Shown here: one piece after another, positions 35,911 to 44,612 of the stretch | Layout: each line of letters opens with the position of its first letter | Position numbering within the stretch: position 1 is the stretch's first letter | Assembly (NCBI RefSeq): GCF_014196805.1 | Contig: NZ_JACIEI010000003.1 | Span: 310,001 to 374,000, forward strand | Direction: 5' to 3' | From: Sulfitobacter undariae | GTDB lineage: Bacteria > Pseudomonadota > Alphaproteobacteria > Rhodobacterales > Rhodobacteraceae | DNA length: 64,000 nucleotides | The notes under the pieces: model-generated | What the model was told of the DNA's origin: nothing | Databases searched by the model: none | Seen by the model: the letters and a program-made list of their open reading frames with translations, nothing else | Made by a program: the position numbers and the translations under genes

Positions 35911-36231
35911 GGTTGTATTCCCTAATTAACAAACGTTGCTCGTGTCCGTTTTTACTAAACAAGATATAGCCGGCAGTGAACTGCGTATCATTAGACCAGT
36001 TGACTTATTAACGTACAAGCCCCATGTGACACTCAGGGCGCGCCTTCTGCCGCGTGAGCAGGCTGCGGATTCGATCCGCATCGCAAGACCGCCCATTGTT
36101 CCCGAAATCACGCGTGGGGCCAGACGCATACCGACAGGGGCAGGGCATTTGGTCCGTTCCTGCGATCCGGTATTGCGCACCACGAAGAGCAGCGCCCGGG
36201 GTATGCCCGCGGCGCGGAATATGAGTTATTG
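35911..36231. other. intergenic region of 321 bp with hairpins, probable helicase leader
   Basis: The gap separates the divergent I78 lipoprotein and DEAD-box helicase genes. Its right part, from about 36020, is GC-rich and holds a perfect hairpin, TGCGGAT-TCG-ATCCGCA (36064-36080). I see no coding frame with a credible start, and no T-run terminator. Long leaders upstream of DEAD-box helicase genes are known to mediate cold or autogenous control in other bacteria, so a structured 5' UTR is possible. A small RNA is not excluded; I did not recognise a known family. Confidence 0.45.
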
Positions 36232-37557
36232 ATGAGCGATTTTGACATGATGGACCTGCCACGGGCGCTGGTAAAGCGTTTGGCGGCAATGGGTCTTAAC
36301 GATCCGACACCGATCCAGAAACAAGCAATCCCGCATGGCCTGAATGGCCGTGACGTGATGGGCCTTGCCCAGACCGGTACAGGTAAAACAGCCGCTTTCG
36401 GTATCCCGCTGATTGCGCGGATGCTGGAAATGGAAGGGCGTCCAAACCCTAAAACCGTGCGTGGCCTTGTTTTGGCCCCGACCCGCGAACTGGCCACACA
36501 GATCAGTGTGAACTTGCGCGCTTTTGCCGAAAGCACACAGATCAAAGTGGCGATGGTTGTGGGTGGTCAAAACATCAACACCCAGATCAAACGTTTGCAC
36601 CCCGGTGTGGACATTCTGGTCGCAACCCCGGGTCGTTTGCTGGATTTGATGGACCGCCGCGCCGTGCGTCTGGACGAAGCCAAGTTTTTGGTGCTGGATG
36701 AAGCCGACCAAATGTTGGACATGGGTTTTATCCATGATCTGCGTAAGATTTCCCAAGTGATCCCGAAGGACCGTCAGACGTTCCTCTTTTCGGCGACCAT
36801 GCCTAAATTGATGAGCGAGATCGCCAACAGCTATCTTAACAGCCCGATCCGCATCGAAGTTTCCCCTCCGGGTAAAGCGGCGGATAAAGTGACCCAAGAA
36901 GTGCATTTCATCGCCAAAGCGGAGAAGAAAAGCCTGCTGATCGAACTGCTCGCCAAGCACAAAGGCGAACGCGCTCTGGTATTCGGCCGCACCAAACATG
37001 GCTGTGAAAAGCTGATGAAAGATCTGGTCAAAGAGGGTTTTGACGCTGCGTCTATCCACGGGAACAAATCCCAAGGCCAGCGTGACCGTGCGATTGATGG
37101 CTTCAAAAAAGGTGACATCACCGTTCTTGTGGCCACAGATGTTGCGGCGCGGGGCTTGGATATTCCTGATGTTAAGCACGTTTATAACTATGAACTGCCC
37201 AACGTGCCTGACAATTATGTGCACCGCATTGGCCGTACGGCACGCGCTGGCAAAGATGGCGCGGCGATTGCATTCTGCGCCCCTGACGAGATGCCCGAAC
37301 TGATCGACATCCAGAAAGTCATGGGTATTCGTATTCCGGTGGCATCAGGCCGCGTTTGGGAAACCCATGAAATTCCCGCCAAGCCCAAGCAGAACAGCCG
37401 TGGTGGCCGTGGCCGCTCGGGTGGCGGTGGTGGCGGCGGGCGTCCGCAAGGGGGCGGTGGTGGCCGTCCTCAGGGGGCAGGCGCTGCAAAACCAGCGGGT
37501 GGCGCACCACGTCGCAGACGGCGCACAGGCGCAGGCGGCGGTAGCGCTGCTTCCTAA
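36232..37557 (+). CDS. rhlE: DEAD-box ATP-dependent RNA helicase, RhlE-type
   Basis: This 441-residue helicase has every DEAD-box motif: Q motif (PTPIQKQAIPHGLNGRD), I AQTGTGKTAAF, Ia PTRELATQI, Ib VATPGRLLD, II VLDEADQMLDMGF, III SATMP, IV ALVFGRTK, V ATDVAARGLDIPDV, VI HRIGRTARAG. The C-terminal 70 residues are rich in Gly and Arg and probably disordered, binding RNA. It should remodel ribosomal or messenger RNA, especially in the cold. The symbol follows the RhlE-like layout and is not certain. ATG 36232 is directly preceded by TTG. A terminator follows. Confidence 0.9.
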   Translation: MSDFDMMDLPRALVKRLAAMGLNDPTPIQKQAIPHGLNGRDVMGLAQTGTGKTAAFGIPLIARMLEMEGRPNPKTVRGLVLAPTRELATQISVNLRAFAESTQIKVAMVVGGQNINTQIKRLHPGVDILVATPGRLLDLMDRRAVRLDEAKFLVLDEADQMLDMGFIHDLRKISQVIPKDRQTFLFSATMPKLMSEIANSYLNSPIRIEVSPPGKAADKVTQEVHFIAKAEKKSLLIELLAKHKGERALVFGRTKHGCEKLMKDLVKEGFDAASIHGNKSQGQRDRAIDGFKKGDITVLVATDVAARGLDIPDVKHVYNYELPNVPDNYVHRIGRTARAGKDGAAIAFCAPDEMPELIDIQKVMGIRIPVASGRVWETHEIPAKPKQNSRGGRGRSGGGGGGGRPQGGGGGRPQGAGAAKPAGGAPRRRRRTGAGGGSAAS

Positions 37558-37570
37558 TCCGATCTGAATA

Positions 37571-37601
37571 AGAAAAGGCGCCCTACAAGGGCGCCTTTTC
37601 T
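37571..37601. terminator. bidirectional Rho-independent terminator
   Basis: AGAAAAGGCGCCC and GGGCGCCTTTTCT form a 13-bp stem with a TACAA loop, ending the helicase on the plus strand and the DUF533 gene on the minus strand. It is one of the strongest hairpins in the window. Confidence 0.9.
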
Positions 37602-37625
37602 AATGTCTTAGTTGAGAGCAGTGCC

Positions 37626-38516
37626 TTAGGTGTAAAGCGAAGCCACGCCCATTTGTGCATGGATTTCGTTTACCGCTGCAGGCTGAAGGCCATAGGCGGA
37701 TGCCAGCTTGTGCAGGTACTGGGCCTCTTCTTGCGAATCGAGGTCAATCGCCATCAGGCTCATGGCATAGACCTGCTGGCCCATGCCTTCGGGTGTGTTT
37801 GCCACCAGATTGTCGATGTCGACGGGCGCCTGCATCTGTGCTTGAACAAAGGCGGCTTCTTCAGGGTCTACATCACCCAATTGACCCAGCAGCTTTTCTT
37901 TCTCGGCTTCGTCAAAGTTACCATCGGATTTGGCCGCTTGGATCATCGCGGACAGCATCAATGCGGCCGCGGCTTCTTGGTCTTGTGACGGCTCAATCGC
38001 TGGTTCTGGTGTTTGGTCGAATTGCGAATTCAGAACCGCACCAAAGCTTTGGTCATTTTGTGCAGGGGCTTTGCCCATTGCGCCACCCAAGCTGCCCAGC
38101 AAGCCGCCAGCACCAGCTGCGCCAGCCAAACCGCCCAGTAATCCGCCAAGGCCGCCCTGCGCGCTAGCGCCGCTTTGACCGCCGCCAAGGCTTTCGAGCA
38201 ATCCACCCAAGCCGCCGCTGCCTGTAGCGCCGCCAGCGCCGCCATCGCTGCCAGCGCTGCCGCCGCCCAGAAGGCCGCCCAGTATGTCTTGCAAGCCACC
38301 AGCGCCGCCCGCAGTTGCAGTCCCCCCTGTGAGGCCGCCTAACAGGCCGCCCAAACCGCCAGCTTGGCCTGTGCCACCCGTGAGCCCGCCTAGCAAGCCA
38401 CCAAGGCCGCCAGCTTGGGATGTACCACCTTGCTGGCTATTTTTCATCATAGCGCTGGCGCCTTTGGCAACAGCAACGCCTACAGCCACTTTGGCCAATG
38501 TTTTCATCAGGCTCAT
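37626..38516 (-). CDS. DUF533 (TerB-like) protein with glycine-rich repeats
   Basis: This 296-residue protein has an N-terminal hydrophobic stretch (KTLAKVAVGVAVAKGASAMM). From about residue 33 to 155 it has a Gly-Leu-rich low-complexity region with repeats of the form GGLGGLLGGL(T/A). The C-terminal 110 residues form a TerB/DUF533 helical domain (AAALMLSAMIQAAKSDGNFDEAE, then MGQQVYAMSLMAIDL). ATG 38516 has GGGGAG seven bases before it. TerB-type domains are linked to membrane stress and tellurite resistance, but no ter genes are near. The repeats may aggregate or anchor; this is inference. The gene is convergent with the helicase over a terminator. Confidence 0.85.
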   Translation of the reverse strand: MSLMKTLAKVAVGVAVAKGASAMMKNSQQGGTSQAGGLGGLLGGLTGGTGQAGGLGGLLGGLTGGTATAGGAGGLQDILGGLLGGGSAGSDGGAGGATGSGGLGGLLESLGGGQSGASAQGGLGGLLGGLAGAAGAGGLLGSLGGAMGKAPAQNDQSFGAVLNSQFDQTPEPAIEPSQDQEAAAALMLSAMIQAAKSDGNFDEAEKEKLLGQLGDVDPEEAAFVQAQMQAPVDIDNLVANTPEGMGQQVYAMSLMAIDLDSQEEAQYLHKLASAYGLQPAAVNEIHAQMGVASLYT

Positions 38517-38627
38517 GAGAGAGCTCCCCTTTGGTTGAATCAGTCTCGCCGCACCTTGGCACATTTTCCTCCAGAGTCGTGGGGGAAATCTGCACGGGCT
38601 TGCCCATTGTGGCCGCGAGGTGTCCGG

Positions 38628-40037
38628 TCAGGTGCCGCAGAACGTCGCGACCACTTGTTCAGATGGGCTGGGTGGCTTGGCCAATTCTGTATCCGAAAGG
38701 GTGTAGGGTGTCGCAAGCGCGTTCATCAGGCGGTTGAACGGCGCCATATCCCCTGCGGAGGCGGCTTCGATCATTTGTTCCATCCGATGATTGCGCGGGA
38801 TCACAGCAGGGTTGGCAGCATCCATAGTGCCGAGGGGATCAGGCTCACTAGCGAGCCGCTCTTTGTGATCCTGCGACCACGCGTCAAAAGCATCTCGGTC
38901 AGTGAACTGATTGCGGGCATCCTCGCCAGATAAGGCGCGGAATGTATTGGTGAAATCCGCACCATCCTTCTGCATCAGGTCCAACAGGTTTTGGATCAGG
39001 TCGGTATCTTGTTTGGTTGAATTTTGCAGGCCGATTTTTGCACCAAAACGGGCCAGCCACGCGGTCTCGATTTGATCCGGCATGGCGTGTATGATCGCTG
39101 TCGCTTCTTCCAAGGCGGCGTCTTGGTCTTGGGCTAATTGCAACAGAGAGGTGGCCAATTGTGCCATGTTCCACATCGCCATATTCGGCTGGTTGCCATA
39201 GGCGTATCGACTTTCTCTATCAATTGAAGAAAACACCATACCCATATGAAAAATATCCATAAATGCGCAGGGGCCGTAATCGATCGTTTCGCCCGAGATC
39301 GAACAATTGTCGGTGTTCATCACGCCATGGATAAACCCGACAGACATCCATGCGGCGATCAGATCAGCCTGTTTGGCGCAGACAGCCTTCAGTAGGCCCA
39401 AAGGACCGTCTGCCTCGGGGTAATGGCGGGCGATGGCGTAATCTGTCAGGGTTTGCAGATCTTCGATTTGGCCGCGATGGGCAAAGATTTGGAAAGTACC
39501 CACACGCAAGTGGCTGGAGGCCACACGTGTCAGCACGGCACCCGGTAACATACCTTGTTCTCGCAAGATATCATCGCCAGTGGCCACTGCGGCCAATGCG
39601 CGGGTGGTGGGGATGCCAAGGGCGTGCATCGCTTCCGAGATCACATATTCACGCAAGACCGGACCCATCCATGCCCGTCCATCACCACCGCGCGAATAGG
39701 GCGTGCGACCTGAACCCTTTAGTTGAATGTCGAAGCGTAAGCCATTGTTTGAGATCACTTCTCCAAGAAGTATGGCGCGGCCATCTCCAAGTCTGGCGTT
39801 ATAATTCCCAAATTGATGCCCAGAATAAAGCTGTGCCAATGGTGATGCCCCGTCAGGTATCATGTTACCGCTAAAAACTTGCGCTAATTCCAGTGGGTCT
39901 GTGTCTGTTATTCCTAATAACTTCGCTAAACTATCGTTGAAAGACAATAGTTTGGGGGAGGTTGTTGGTGTGGGGTTGACCCGCGAGTAAAATCCCTCTG
40001 GCAAGGTGGCAAAGCTGTTGTCAAAGGGGATGTGCAT
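38628..40037 (-). CDS. selO: protein adenylyltransferase SelO (YdiU)
   Basis: This 469-residue pseudokinase-fold AMPylase has LYSGHQFGNYNARLGDGRAILLGE, IQLKGSGRTPYSRGGDGRA, LREYVISEAMHALGIPTTRA, and FIHGVMNTDNCSISGETIDYGPCAFMD (cut as separate motifs), which bind ATP and metal. SelO transfers AMP to Ser, Thr or Tyr of redox proteins. Eukaryotic SelO has a C-terminal selenocysteine; here the C-terminus is TFCGT, so cysteine stands at that place. The gene lies at the end of a run with nucleoside hydrolase and GNAT, 12 bases after the latter. The start is ATG 40037. Confidence 0.94.
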   Translation of the reverse strand: MHIPFDNSFATLPEGFYSRVNPTPTTSPKLLSFNDSLAKLLGITDTDPLELAQVFSGNMIPDGASPLAQLYSGHQFGNYNARLGDGRAILLGEVISNNGLRFDIQLKGSGRTPYSRGGDGRAWMGPVLREYVISEAMHALGIPTTRALAAVATGDDILREQGMLPGAVLTRVASSHLRVGTFQIFAHRGQIEDLQTLTDYAIARHYPEADGPLGLLKAVCAKQADLIAAWMSVGFIHGVMNTDNCSISGETIDYGPCAFMDIFHMGMVFSSIDRESRYAYGNQPNMAMWNMAQLATSLLQLAQDQDAALEEATAIIHAMPDQIETAWLARFGAKIGLQNSTKQDTDLIQNLLDLMQKDGADFTNTFRALSGEDARNQFTDRDAFDAWSQDHKERLASEPDPLGTMDAANPAVIPRNHRMEQMIEAASAGDMAPFNRLMNALATPYTLSDTELAKPPSPSEQVVATFCGT

Positions 40038-40049
40038 CTGGGGCTCCGG

Positions 40050-40499
40050 TTAAAGGCGTTTGGACATGAATATATAGTTCTCCCGAAGGGAAAATCCCGC
40101 ACGGCGGTAGAGTTTTATTGCCGCAGCGTTGTTTTTATCTACTTCCAGATGGATGGCGCGCAAACCCGCACCCGCCAATGCCCGTGGCAAGGCGATCAAC
40201 GCCTCTGATGCGATCCCACGTCCGCGTACGCCGGGGCGGATGTAAAGTTCGTCCACAATCCCATCAAGCCCGCCGAATTCCACGGACCAACTAAAGGTTA
40301 TCACGATATAGCCGATAGGCGCGCGCGGTGGCCCGATCAAATAGGCACAGCCGTGCGGGATACCGTCCAGCAGTGGCGCGATCCCGGCGCGGCGTGTCTC
40401 CTCGGTGGAGGTAATGCCCGCCTCGGCGTGAAAGGCGGTCACCAGCGTGGTCAGCTTGTCCAGATGATCCGGACCGCCAAGGGTGAGCGCTGCGCTCAC
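40050..40499 (-). CDS. GNAT family N-acetyltransferase
   Basis: This 149-residue protein has one GNAT domain. It starts at GTG 40499, overlapping the TGA of the nucleoside hydrolase gene. Motif A is VDELYIRPGVRGRGIASEAL, followed by LEVDKNNAAAIKLYRRAGFSLREN, and IGPPRAPIGYIVITFSW is the central strand. Frames extending about 68 codons upstream lie inside the hydrolase gene and are not family-like. The substrate is unknown. The overlap and the 12-base gap to selO show one operon: nucleoside hydrolase, GNAT, selO. Confidence 0.82.
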   Translation of the reverse strand: MSAALTLGGPDHLDKLTTLVTAFHAEAGITSTEETRRAGIAPLLDGIPHGCAYLIGPPRAPIGYIVITFSWSVEFGGLDGIVDELYIRPGVRGRGIASEALIALPRALAGAGLRAIHLEVDKNNAAAIKLYRRAGFSLRENYIFMSKRL

Positions 40500-41437
40500 A
40501 ACCTTGCCAGACGCTCTGTCAGCAGGGCAAAGAAACCGTCGGCATCCAAATCCCCCATAAAGGTCGCGTTTGGTGTACGGTCGGTGACGCGCCACCAGTC
40601 GGCGACGGTCATGCCCATGGTCAATTCGGATTGCGTTTCGATCTCGACGTTGATGTGCCGGCCTTTGAACAGATCGGGGTTGATCATATAGGCAGTCACG
40701 CATGGGTCATGCAGCGGCGCACCGTTGGAGCCGTATTTCTCTTTGTCAAAGCGTTCAAAGAAATCCGTCATTTCTGCCACTGCTACACCCACAGGGGTGC
40801 CAATGGCGCGGAAGGCGTCATTGCGCTCTTTGGTGACCAGCGCTTTGTGGGTGACATCTAAGGGCATGACAACGATAGGTGCGCCCGACTTAAACACAAT
40901 ATCAGCAGCTTCCGGATCGACGTAAATGTTGAATTCTGCCGTTGGGGTGATGTTGCCACCTTCAAAATAGCCTCCGCCCATCAGAACAATTCCGGCGATG
41001 CGTTCGGCGATATCGGGCGCTTTTTGCAGGGCGGTCGCGATGTTTGTCAATGGACCCAAGGGACAAAGTGTGACGGTGCCAGTGTCCTGTTTGCGCAACT
41101 GCTCGATGATGAAGTCTACGGCGTGGCCTTCTGCCATGGGCATGGTCGGGTCCGGCAGGCTGGGCCCGTCAAGGCCAGTCTTGCCGTGCACATGTTCAGC
41201 AGTTACCAAATCGCGGCCCAGCGGCCTGTCGCAGCCCGCATAGACCGCCATATCGGGGCGGCCTGCCAATTCACATACAATGCGGGCGTTTTTAATGGTC
41301 AGGGGCAGTGGCACGTTGCCTGCCACGCAAGTAATGCCCAACACGTCGATATCTTCTGGGCTGGAGAGGGCCAGAAGGATCGCAACGGCGTCGTCCTGAC
41401 CGGGGTCTGTATCAATGATTATCTTGCGCGGTTGCAT
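40496..41437 (-). CDS. nucleoside hydrolase, inosine/uridine-preferring family
   Basis: This 313-residue enzyme has the calcium-binding IIIDTDPGQDDAVAILLAL at its start. The active site continues in NITPTAEFNIYVDPEAADIVF, and the late His lies in HDPCVTAYMI. It hydrolyses ribonucleosides to base and ribose for salvage. Its exact nucleoside preference is not visible. I chose ATG 41437 with AAGGA seven bases upstream; earlier in-frame codons are unsupported. It heads the operon with GNAT and selO. The 164-base gap upstream, towards mazG, holds no gene. Confidence 0.92.
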   Translation of the reverse strand: MQPRKIIIDTDPGQDDAVAILLALSSPEDIDVLGITCVAGNVPLPLTIKNARIVCELAGRPDMAVYAGCDRPLGRDLVTAEHVHGKTGLDGPSLPDPTMPMAEGHAVDFIIEQLRKQDTGTVTLCPLGPLTNIATALQKAPDIAERIAGIVLMGGGYFEGGNITPTAEFNIYVDPEAADIVFKSGAPIVVMPLDVTHKALVTKERNDAFRAIGTPVGVAVAEMTDFFERFDKEKYGSNGAPLHDPCVTAYMINPDLFKGRHINVEIETQSELTMGMTVADWWRVTDRTPNATFMGDLDADGFFALLTERLARL

Positions 41438-41601
41438 GGGTATGTCCTTGGAATAGTGTTTGGCGCACCCTCGCAAGGCAGTGCGGGCTTGTCCAGTCGT
41501 CACGGACGCTTGCGCTAGGGCACGCTGATTATGCCGCAAGGCTGAAGCCCTCAAGTGCATCTCGACGAGAATGAGAGCATGCCAGCAGTAGCGTTGTTGC
41601 G

Positions 41602-42423
41602 TTAGGCCTTCGCCGCTTTTTCATCGCGCTTTACGGCATTCCAGAAGGCATCCATTTCGCTCAGGTCGCTTTGTTCGGGCGTTTTACCGATTTCGCGTAA
41701 TTTTGCTTCGACACCGGCGAAGCGGCGGGTGAATTTGGCATTGGCGGCACGTAGGGCGGCTTCTGGCTCAATCCCCAAATGGCGGCCAAGGTTGGCCATG
41801 ACAAACATGAGATCGCCGAATTCTTCAAATTGTTCCTCAGGGGTCAAACTATCCCGTGCTTCGACCAGTTCGGCGGCTTCTTCTTGGATTTTGGCAATCA
41901 CATCGCCGGTATCGGGCCAGTCAAATCCCACACGCGCTGCGCGTTTTTGCAGCTTATATGCACGCAGCAATGCAGGCAGGCCAACGGCCACACCGTCAAG
42001 CGCGCCTTGTTGGGCCTTACCGGCACGTTCAGCTGCCTTGATCGCTTCCCAATCGGCGGTTTGTTGTTCGGCGGACTTGTCGCGGTTGGCGTCACCAAAA
42101 ACATGGGGGTGACGGGCTACCATTTTGTCTGAGATGTTGCGCACAACAGATTGAAAAGAAAACAATCCCTGCTCTTCGCCCATGGCGGTGTGATAGACTG
42201 ACTGCAACAATAGATCGCCCAGCTCTCCCTCCAGTTCGGCCCAATCGCGGCGCTCAATCGCGTCGGCAACTTCATAAGCCTCTTCAATCGTATAGGGGGC
42301 GATGCTGTCGAAATCCTGTTCGATATCCCAAGGACAGCCTGTTTTTTTATCGCGCAAACGGCGCATAATTTCCAACAGGCGTTCAATGCCCGCGTTTTCG
42401 TCATTTATCAGATCATGTGCCAT
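41602..42423 (-). CDS. mazG: nucleoside triphosphate pyrophosphohydrolase
   Basis: This 273-residue protein has two MazG domains. The first carries IERLLEIMRRLRDKKTGCPWD and EEAYEVADAIERRDWAELEGELGDLLLQ; the second KIQEEAAELVEARDSLTPEEQFEEFGDLMFV, with the E-x-x-E and E-x-x-D metal-binding pairs in both. It hydrolyses noncanonical or excess NTPs to NMP and pyrophosphate. ATG 42423 has GAGGA six bases upstream. The gene is divergent from the M20 amidohydrolase, 57 bases away. Confidence 0.95.
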   Translation of the reverse strand: MAHDLINDENAGIERLLEIMRRLRDKKTGCPWDIEQDFDSIAPYTIEEAYEVADAIERRDWAELEGELGDLLLQSVYHTAMGEEQGLFSFQSVVRNISDKMVARHPHVFGDANRDKSAEQQTADWEAIKAAERAGKAQQGALDGVAVGLPALLRAYKLQKRAARVGFDWPDTGDVIAKIQEEAAELVEARDSLTPEEQFEEFGDLMFVMANLGRHLGIEPEAALRAANAKFTRRFAGVEAKLREIGKTPEQSDLSEMDAFWNAVKRDEKAAKA

Positions 42424-42479
42424 TGCGGGTCCTCGCTGTGTGGTGTCAGATAAGGACAACATAACATAGGAGTCCACCC

Positions 42480-43646
42480 ATGCCCGTTCTTAACCGTATC
42501 GCTGATTTCGCTGGTGATATGACCGCTTGGCGGCAACATCTGCACACCATCCCCGAGCTGAGCTTTGATTGTCCGAAAACATCGGCGTTTATCAAAGAGC
42601 GACTGGAGGAGTTCGGTGTGGATGAGATTCATACAGGCATCGCGCAGACGGGGATTGTGGCGATTATCAACGGGACAGGCGCGGGGCGTACTGTTGGCTT
42701 GCGGGCGGATTTTGATGCGCTGCCGATTGAGGAAGAAACTGGCGTCGAATATGCCTCAACCCATGCTGGAAAAATGCATGCCTGTGGCCATGACGGGCAT
42801 ACAGCCATGTTGTTGGGGGCAGCAAAATATCTGGTTGAGACGCGTAATTTTGCGGGCCGTGTTGCGTTGATTTTTCAACCCGCCGAAGAAGACGGTGGCG
42901 GGGCGCAGGTTATGTGTGCCGAAGGCATGATGGACCGTTTTGACATCGCTGAAGTCTACGGCATCCACAACATGCCCGGAGAGGAGTTGGGCAACTTCCT
43001 GACCACACCGGGCCCGATCATGGCGGCGGTTGATTCCTTTACAATTGAAATCAAAGGCCGGGGTGGCCACGGTGCTATGCCGCATGAGACAGCAGACCCC
43101 GTTGTGGCGGCTTGCGGGATCGTGCAAGCGATCCAGACGATCTCAAGCCGTAATGTGCATTCGGGACGTGAAAAAGTAATCTCCGTCACGCAAATTCACA
43201 CAGGTTCGGCCAGCAACGTCATTCCTGACAGCGCGATGATCAATGGTACAGTGCGTACTTTTGACAAAGACGTGCAAACGCTGATCCGCAAGCGCATGGA
43301 AGAAATCGTACAGGGGCAGGCGGCCAGTTATGGTGTGACTGCAGAGCTGGATTACGAAGTAGGCTATCCGGCAACGGTCAATGATGACACAGCGACAGGG
43401 TTTGCAGCGTCAATTGCCCGCGAAGTTGTGGGCGATGCCAAGGTCAACGCCGAGACGCCACGGGTCGCCGGAGCAGAAGATTTCTCTTATATGCTAGAAG
43501 AACGCCCGGGTGCGTATCTGTTCCTTGGGGCGGGACCGGGGGCTGGTCTGCACCATCCGAAATTCAACTTTAACGATGAGGTTGCCCCGATTGGCGCGTC
43601 CTTCTTTGTGCGTCTGGTTGAGCAGATGCAGCCGGTGGTGAAATAA
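42480..43646 (+). CDS. M20 family amidohydrolase (hippurate hydrolase-like)
   Basis: This 388-residue metallopeptidase-like enzyme has the M20D pattern: MHACGHDGHTAMLLGAAKYL, FQPAEEDGGGAQVM, IKGRGGHGAMPHETADPVVAA in the dimerisation domain, and VAGAEDFSYMLEERPGAYLFLG near the end. Cysteine, His, Glu and His give the two metal sites. Such proteins cleave N-acyl amino acids, hippurate or acylated amines. No signal peptide. It is directly followed by an agmatinase-like gene (stop TAA 43644-43646, ATG 43647) and then a second ureohydrolase, suggesting a shared nitrogen-compound pathway. The exact substrate is not known. Confidence 0.9.
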   Translation: MPVLNRIADFAGDMTAWRQHLHTIPELSFDCPKTSAFIKERLEEFGVDEIHTGIAQTGIVAIINGTGAGRTVGLRADFDALPIEEETGVEYASTHAGKMHACGHDGHTAMLLGAAKYLVETRNFAGRVALIFQPAEEDGGGAQVMCAEGMMDRFDIAEVYGIHNMPGEELGNFLTTPGPIMAAVDSFTIEIKGRGGHGAMPHETADPVVAACGIVQAIQTISSRNVHSGREKVISVTQIHTGSASNVIPDSAMINGTVRTFDKDVQTLIRKRMEEIVQGQAASYGVTAELDYEVGYPATVNDDTATGFAASIAREVVGDAKVNAETPRVAGAEDFSYMLEERPGAYLFLGAGPGAGLHHPKFNFNDEVAPIGASFFVRLVEQMQPVVK

Positions 43647-44612
43647 ATGGGACTGGAAGACGCAAAAAATCAGGTCGATCAGGCGTTTACGCGGGATGAC
43701 CTGAAGGGCCATAGTTATGAAAATGCCTTTGGCGGCGCCACATCGTTTTTGCGGCGCAAATACACCAAGGATCTGACAGGCGTTGATATCGCTATCACGG
43801 GGGTGCCCTTTGACCAAGCGGTGACCAACCGCACGGGCACACGTCTGGGGCCACGTGCCATCCGTGAAGCAAGCGCTTTGCAACCTTATGATCCGCCTTA
43901 TGGTTGGGATTTTGATGTGCTGTCAGAGCGTGCAATCGTGGACTACGGCGATCTGGCGTTTGATTATGCCCAAGTGTCGGCGTTTCCCGCAACGTTGACC
44001 AATCACATCAAAGGCATTCTGGATGCCGGTGTGGCCAGCGTGGCCTTGGGCGGGGATCACTATATCAGTTTTCCGATCCTCAAAGCATATTATGAGAAAT
44101 ACGGCCCGATGAGCCTGCTGCATTTTGATGCCCATTCCGATACATGGGCAGATGACGATATGGAGCGGATCGACCACGGCACAATGTTCTACAAAGCGAT
44201 CAAGCTGGGCTATGTTGATCCGAAAACCTCTGTGCAGGTCGGGATACGGACCTACAATGAGGACACAATGGGCGTGACCACAATCGACGCCCGCGAAGTA
44301 CACGAAGGCGGCACGGCGGCGGCAGTGGAAAAGATCAAAGCGGTGTTGGGCGATAATCCGACATATCTGACCTTTGACATTGATGCGCTGGACCCCGCTT
44401 TTGCTCCCGGCACAGGCACACCTGTTTGGGGTGGGTTGGCCAGTTGGCAGGCTGCGGCGATGCTGCGTGATCTGGCGGGGATCAACATCAAAGGTGGCGA
44501 TATTGTCGAAGTATCACCGCCCTTTGATACCACAGGGGCCACGGCGATTGCAGGCGCGCATGTGGCAACAGAGATTTGCTGTCTACTAGGCGCGAGGATG
44601 CGGAAAACATGA
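43647..44612 (+). CDS. speB: agmatinase-type ureohydrolase
   Basis: This 321-residue arginase-fold protein has the manganese ligands in VALGGDHYISF, LHFDAHSDTWADDDM, and FDIDALDPAFAPGTGTP. The loop after the second motif reads IDHGTMFYKAIKLG, which is close to E. coli SpeB agmatinase and differs from the second ureohydrolase downstream. The likely reaction is agmatine to putrescine plus urea in the cytoplasm. It starts directly after the M20 amidohydrolase stop and overlaps the next gene by four bases (ATGA at 44609). No arginine decarboxylase gene is in the window. Confidence 0.88.
   Translation: MGLEDAKNQVDQAFTRDDLKGHSYENAFGGATSFLRRKYTKDLTGVDIAITGVPFDQAVTNRTGTRLGPRAIREASALQPYDPPYGWDFDVLSERAIVDYGDLAFDYAQVSAFPATLTNHIKGILDAGVASVALGGDHYISFPILKAYYEKYGPMSLLHFDAHSDTWADDDMERIDHGTMFYKAIKLGYVDPKTSVQVGIRTYNEDTMGVTTIDAREVHEGGTAAAVEKIKAVLGDNPTYLTFDIDALDPAFAPGTGTPVWGGLASWQAAAMLRDLAGINIKGGDIVEVSPPFDTTGATAIAGAHVATEICCLLGARMRKT

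Noticed and set aside
36021-36231. A possible known small RNA (SRP RNA, 6S or similar) upstream of the helicase
   Set aside because: No conserved SRP tetraloop region, no 6S-like central bubble and no terminator could be made out, so it is reported only as a leader.
36226-37224. A 332-codon open frame antisense to the DEAD-box helicase
   Set aside because: It mirrors the high third-position GC of a strongly coding region; no start signal or protein motif.
38100-38450. Short direct repeats that could suggest a CRISPR array
   Set aside because: The repeats are imperfect, in frame with the DUF533 glycine-rich region, and lack uniform spacers.
38284-38538. Proline-rich repeat peptide on the plus strand
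   Set aside because: It is the reverse reading of the Gly-Leu repeats in the DUF533 gene, which has a ribosome-binding site and a TerB-like domain.
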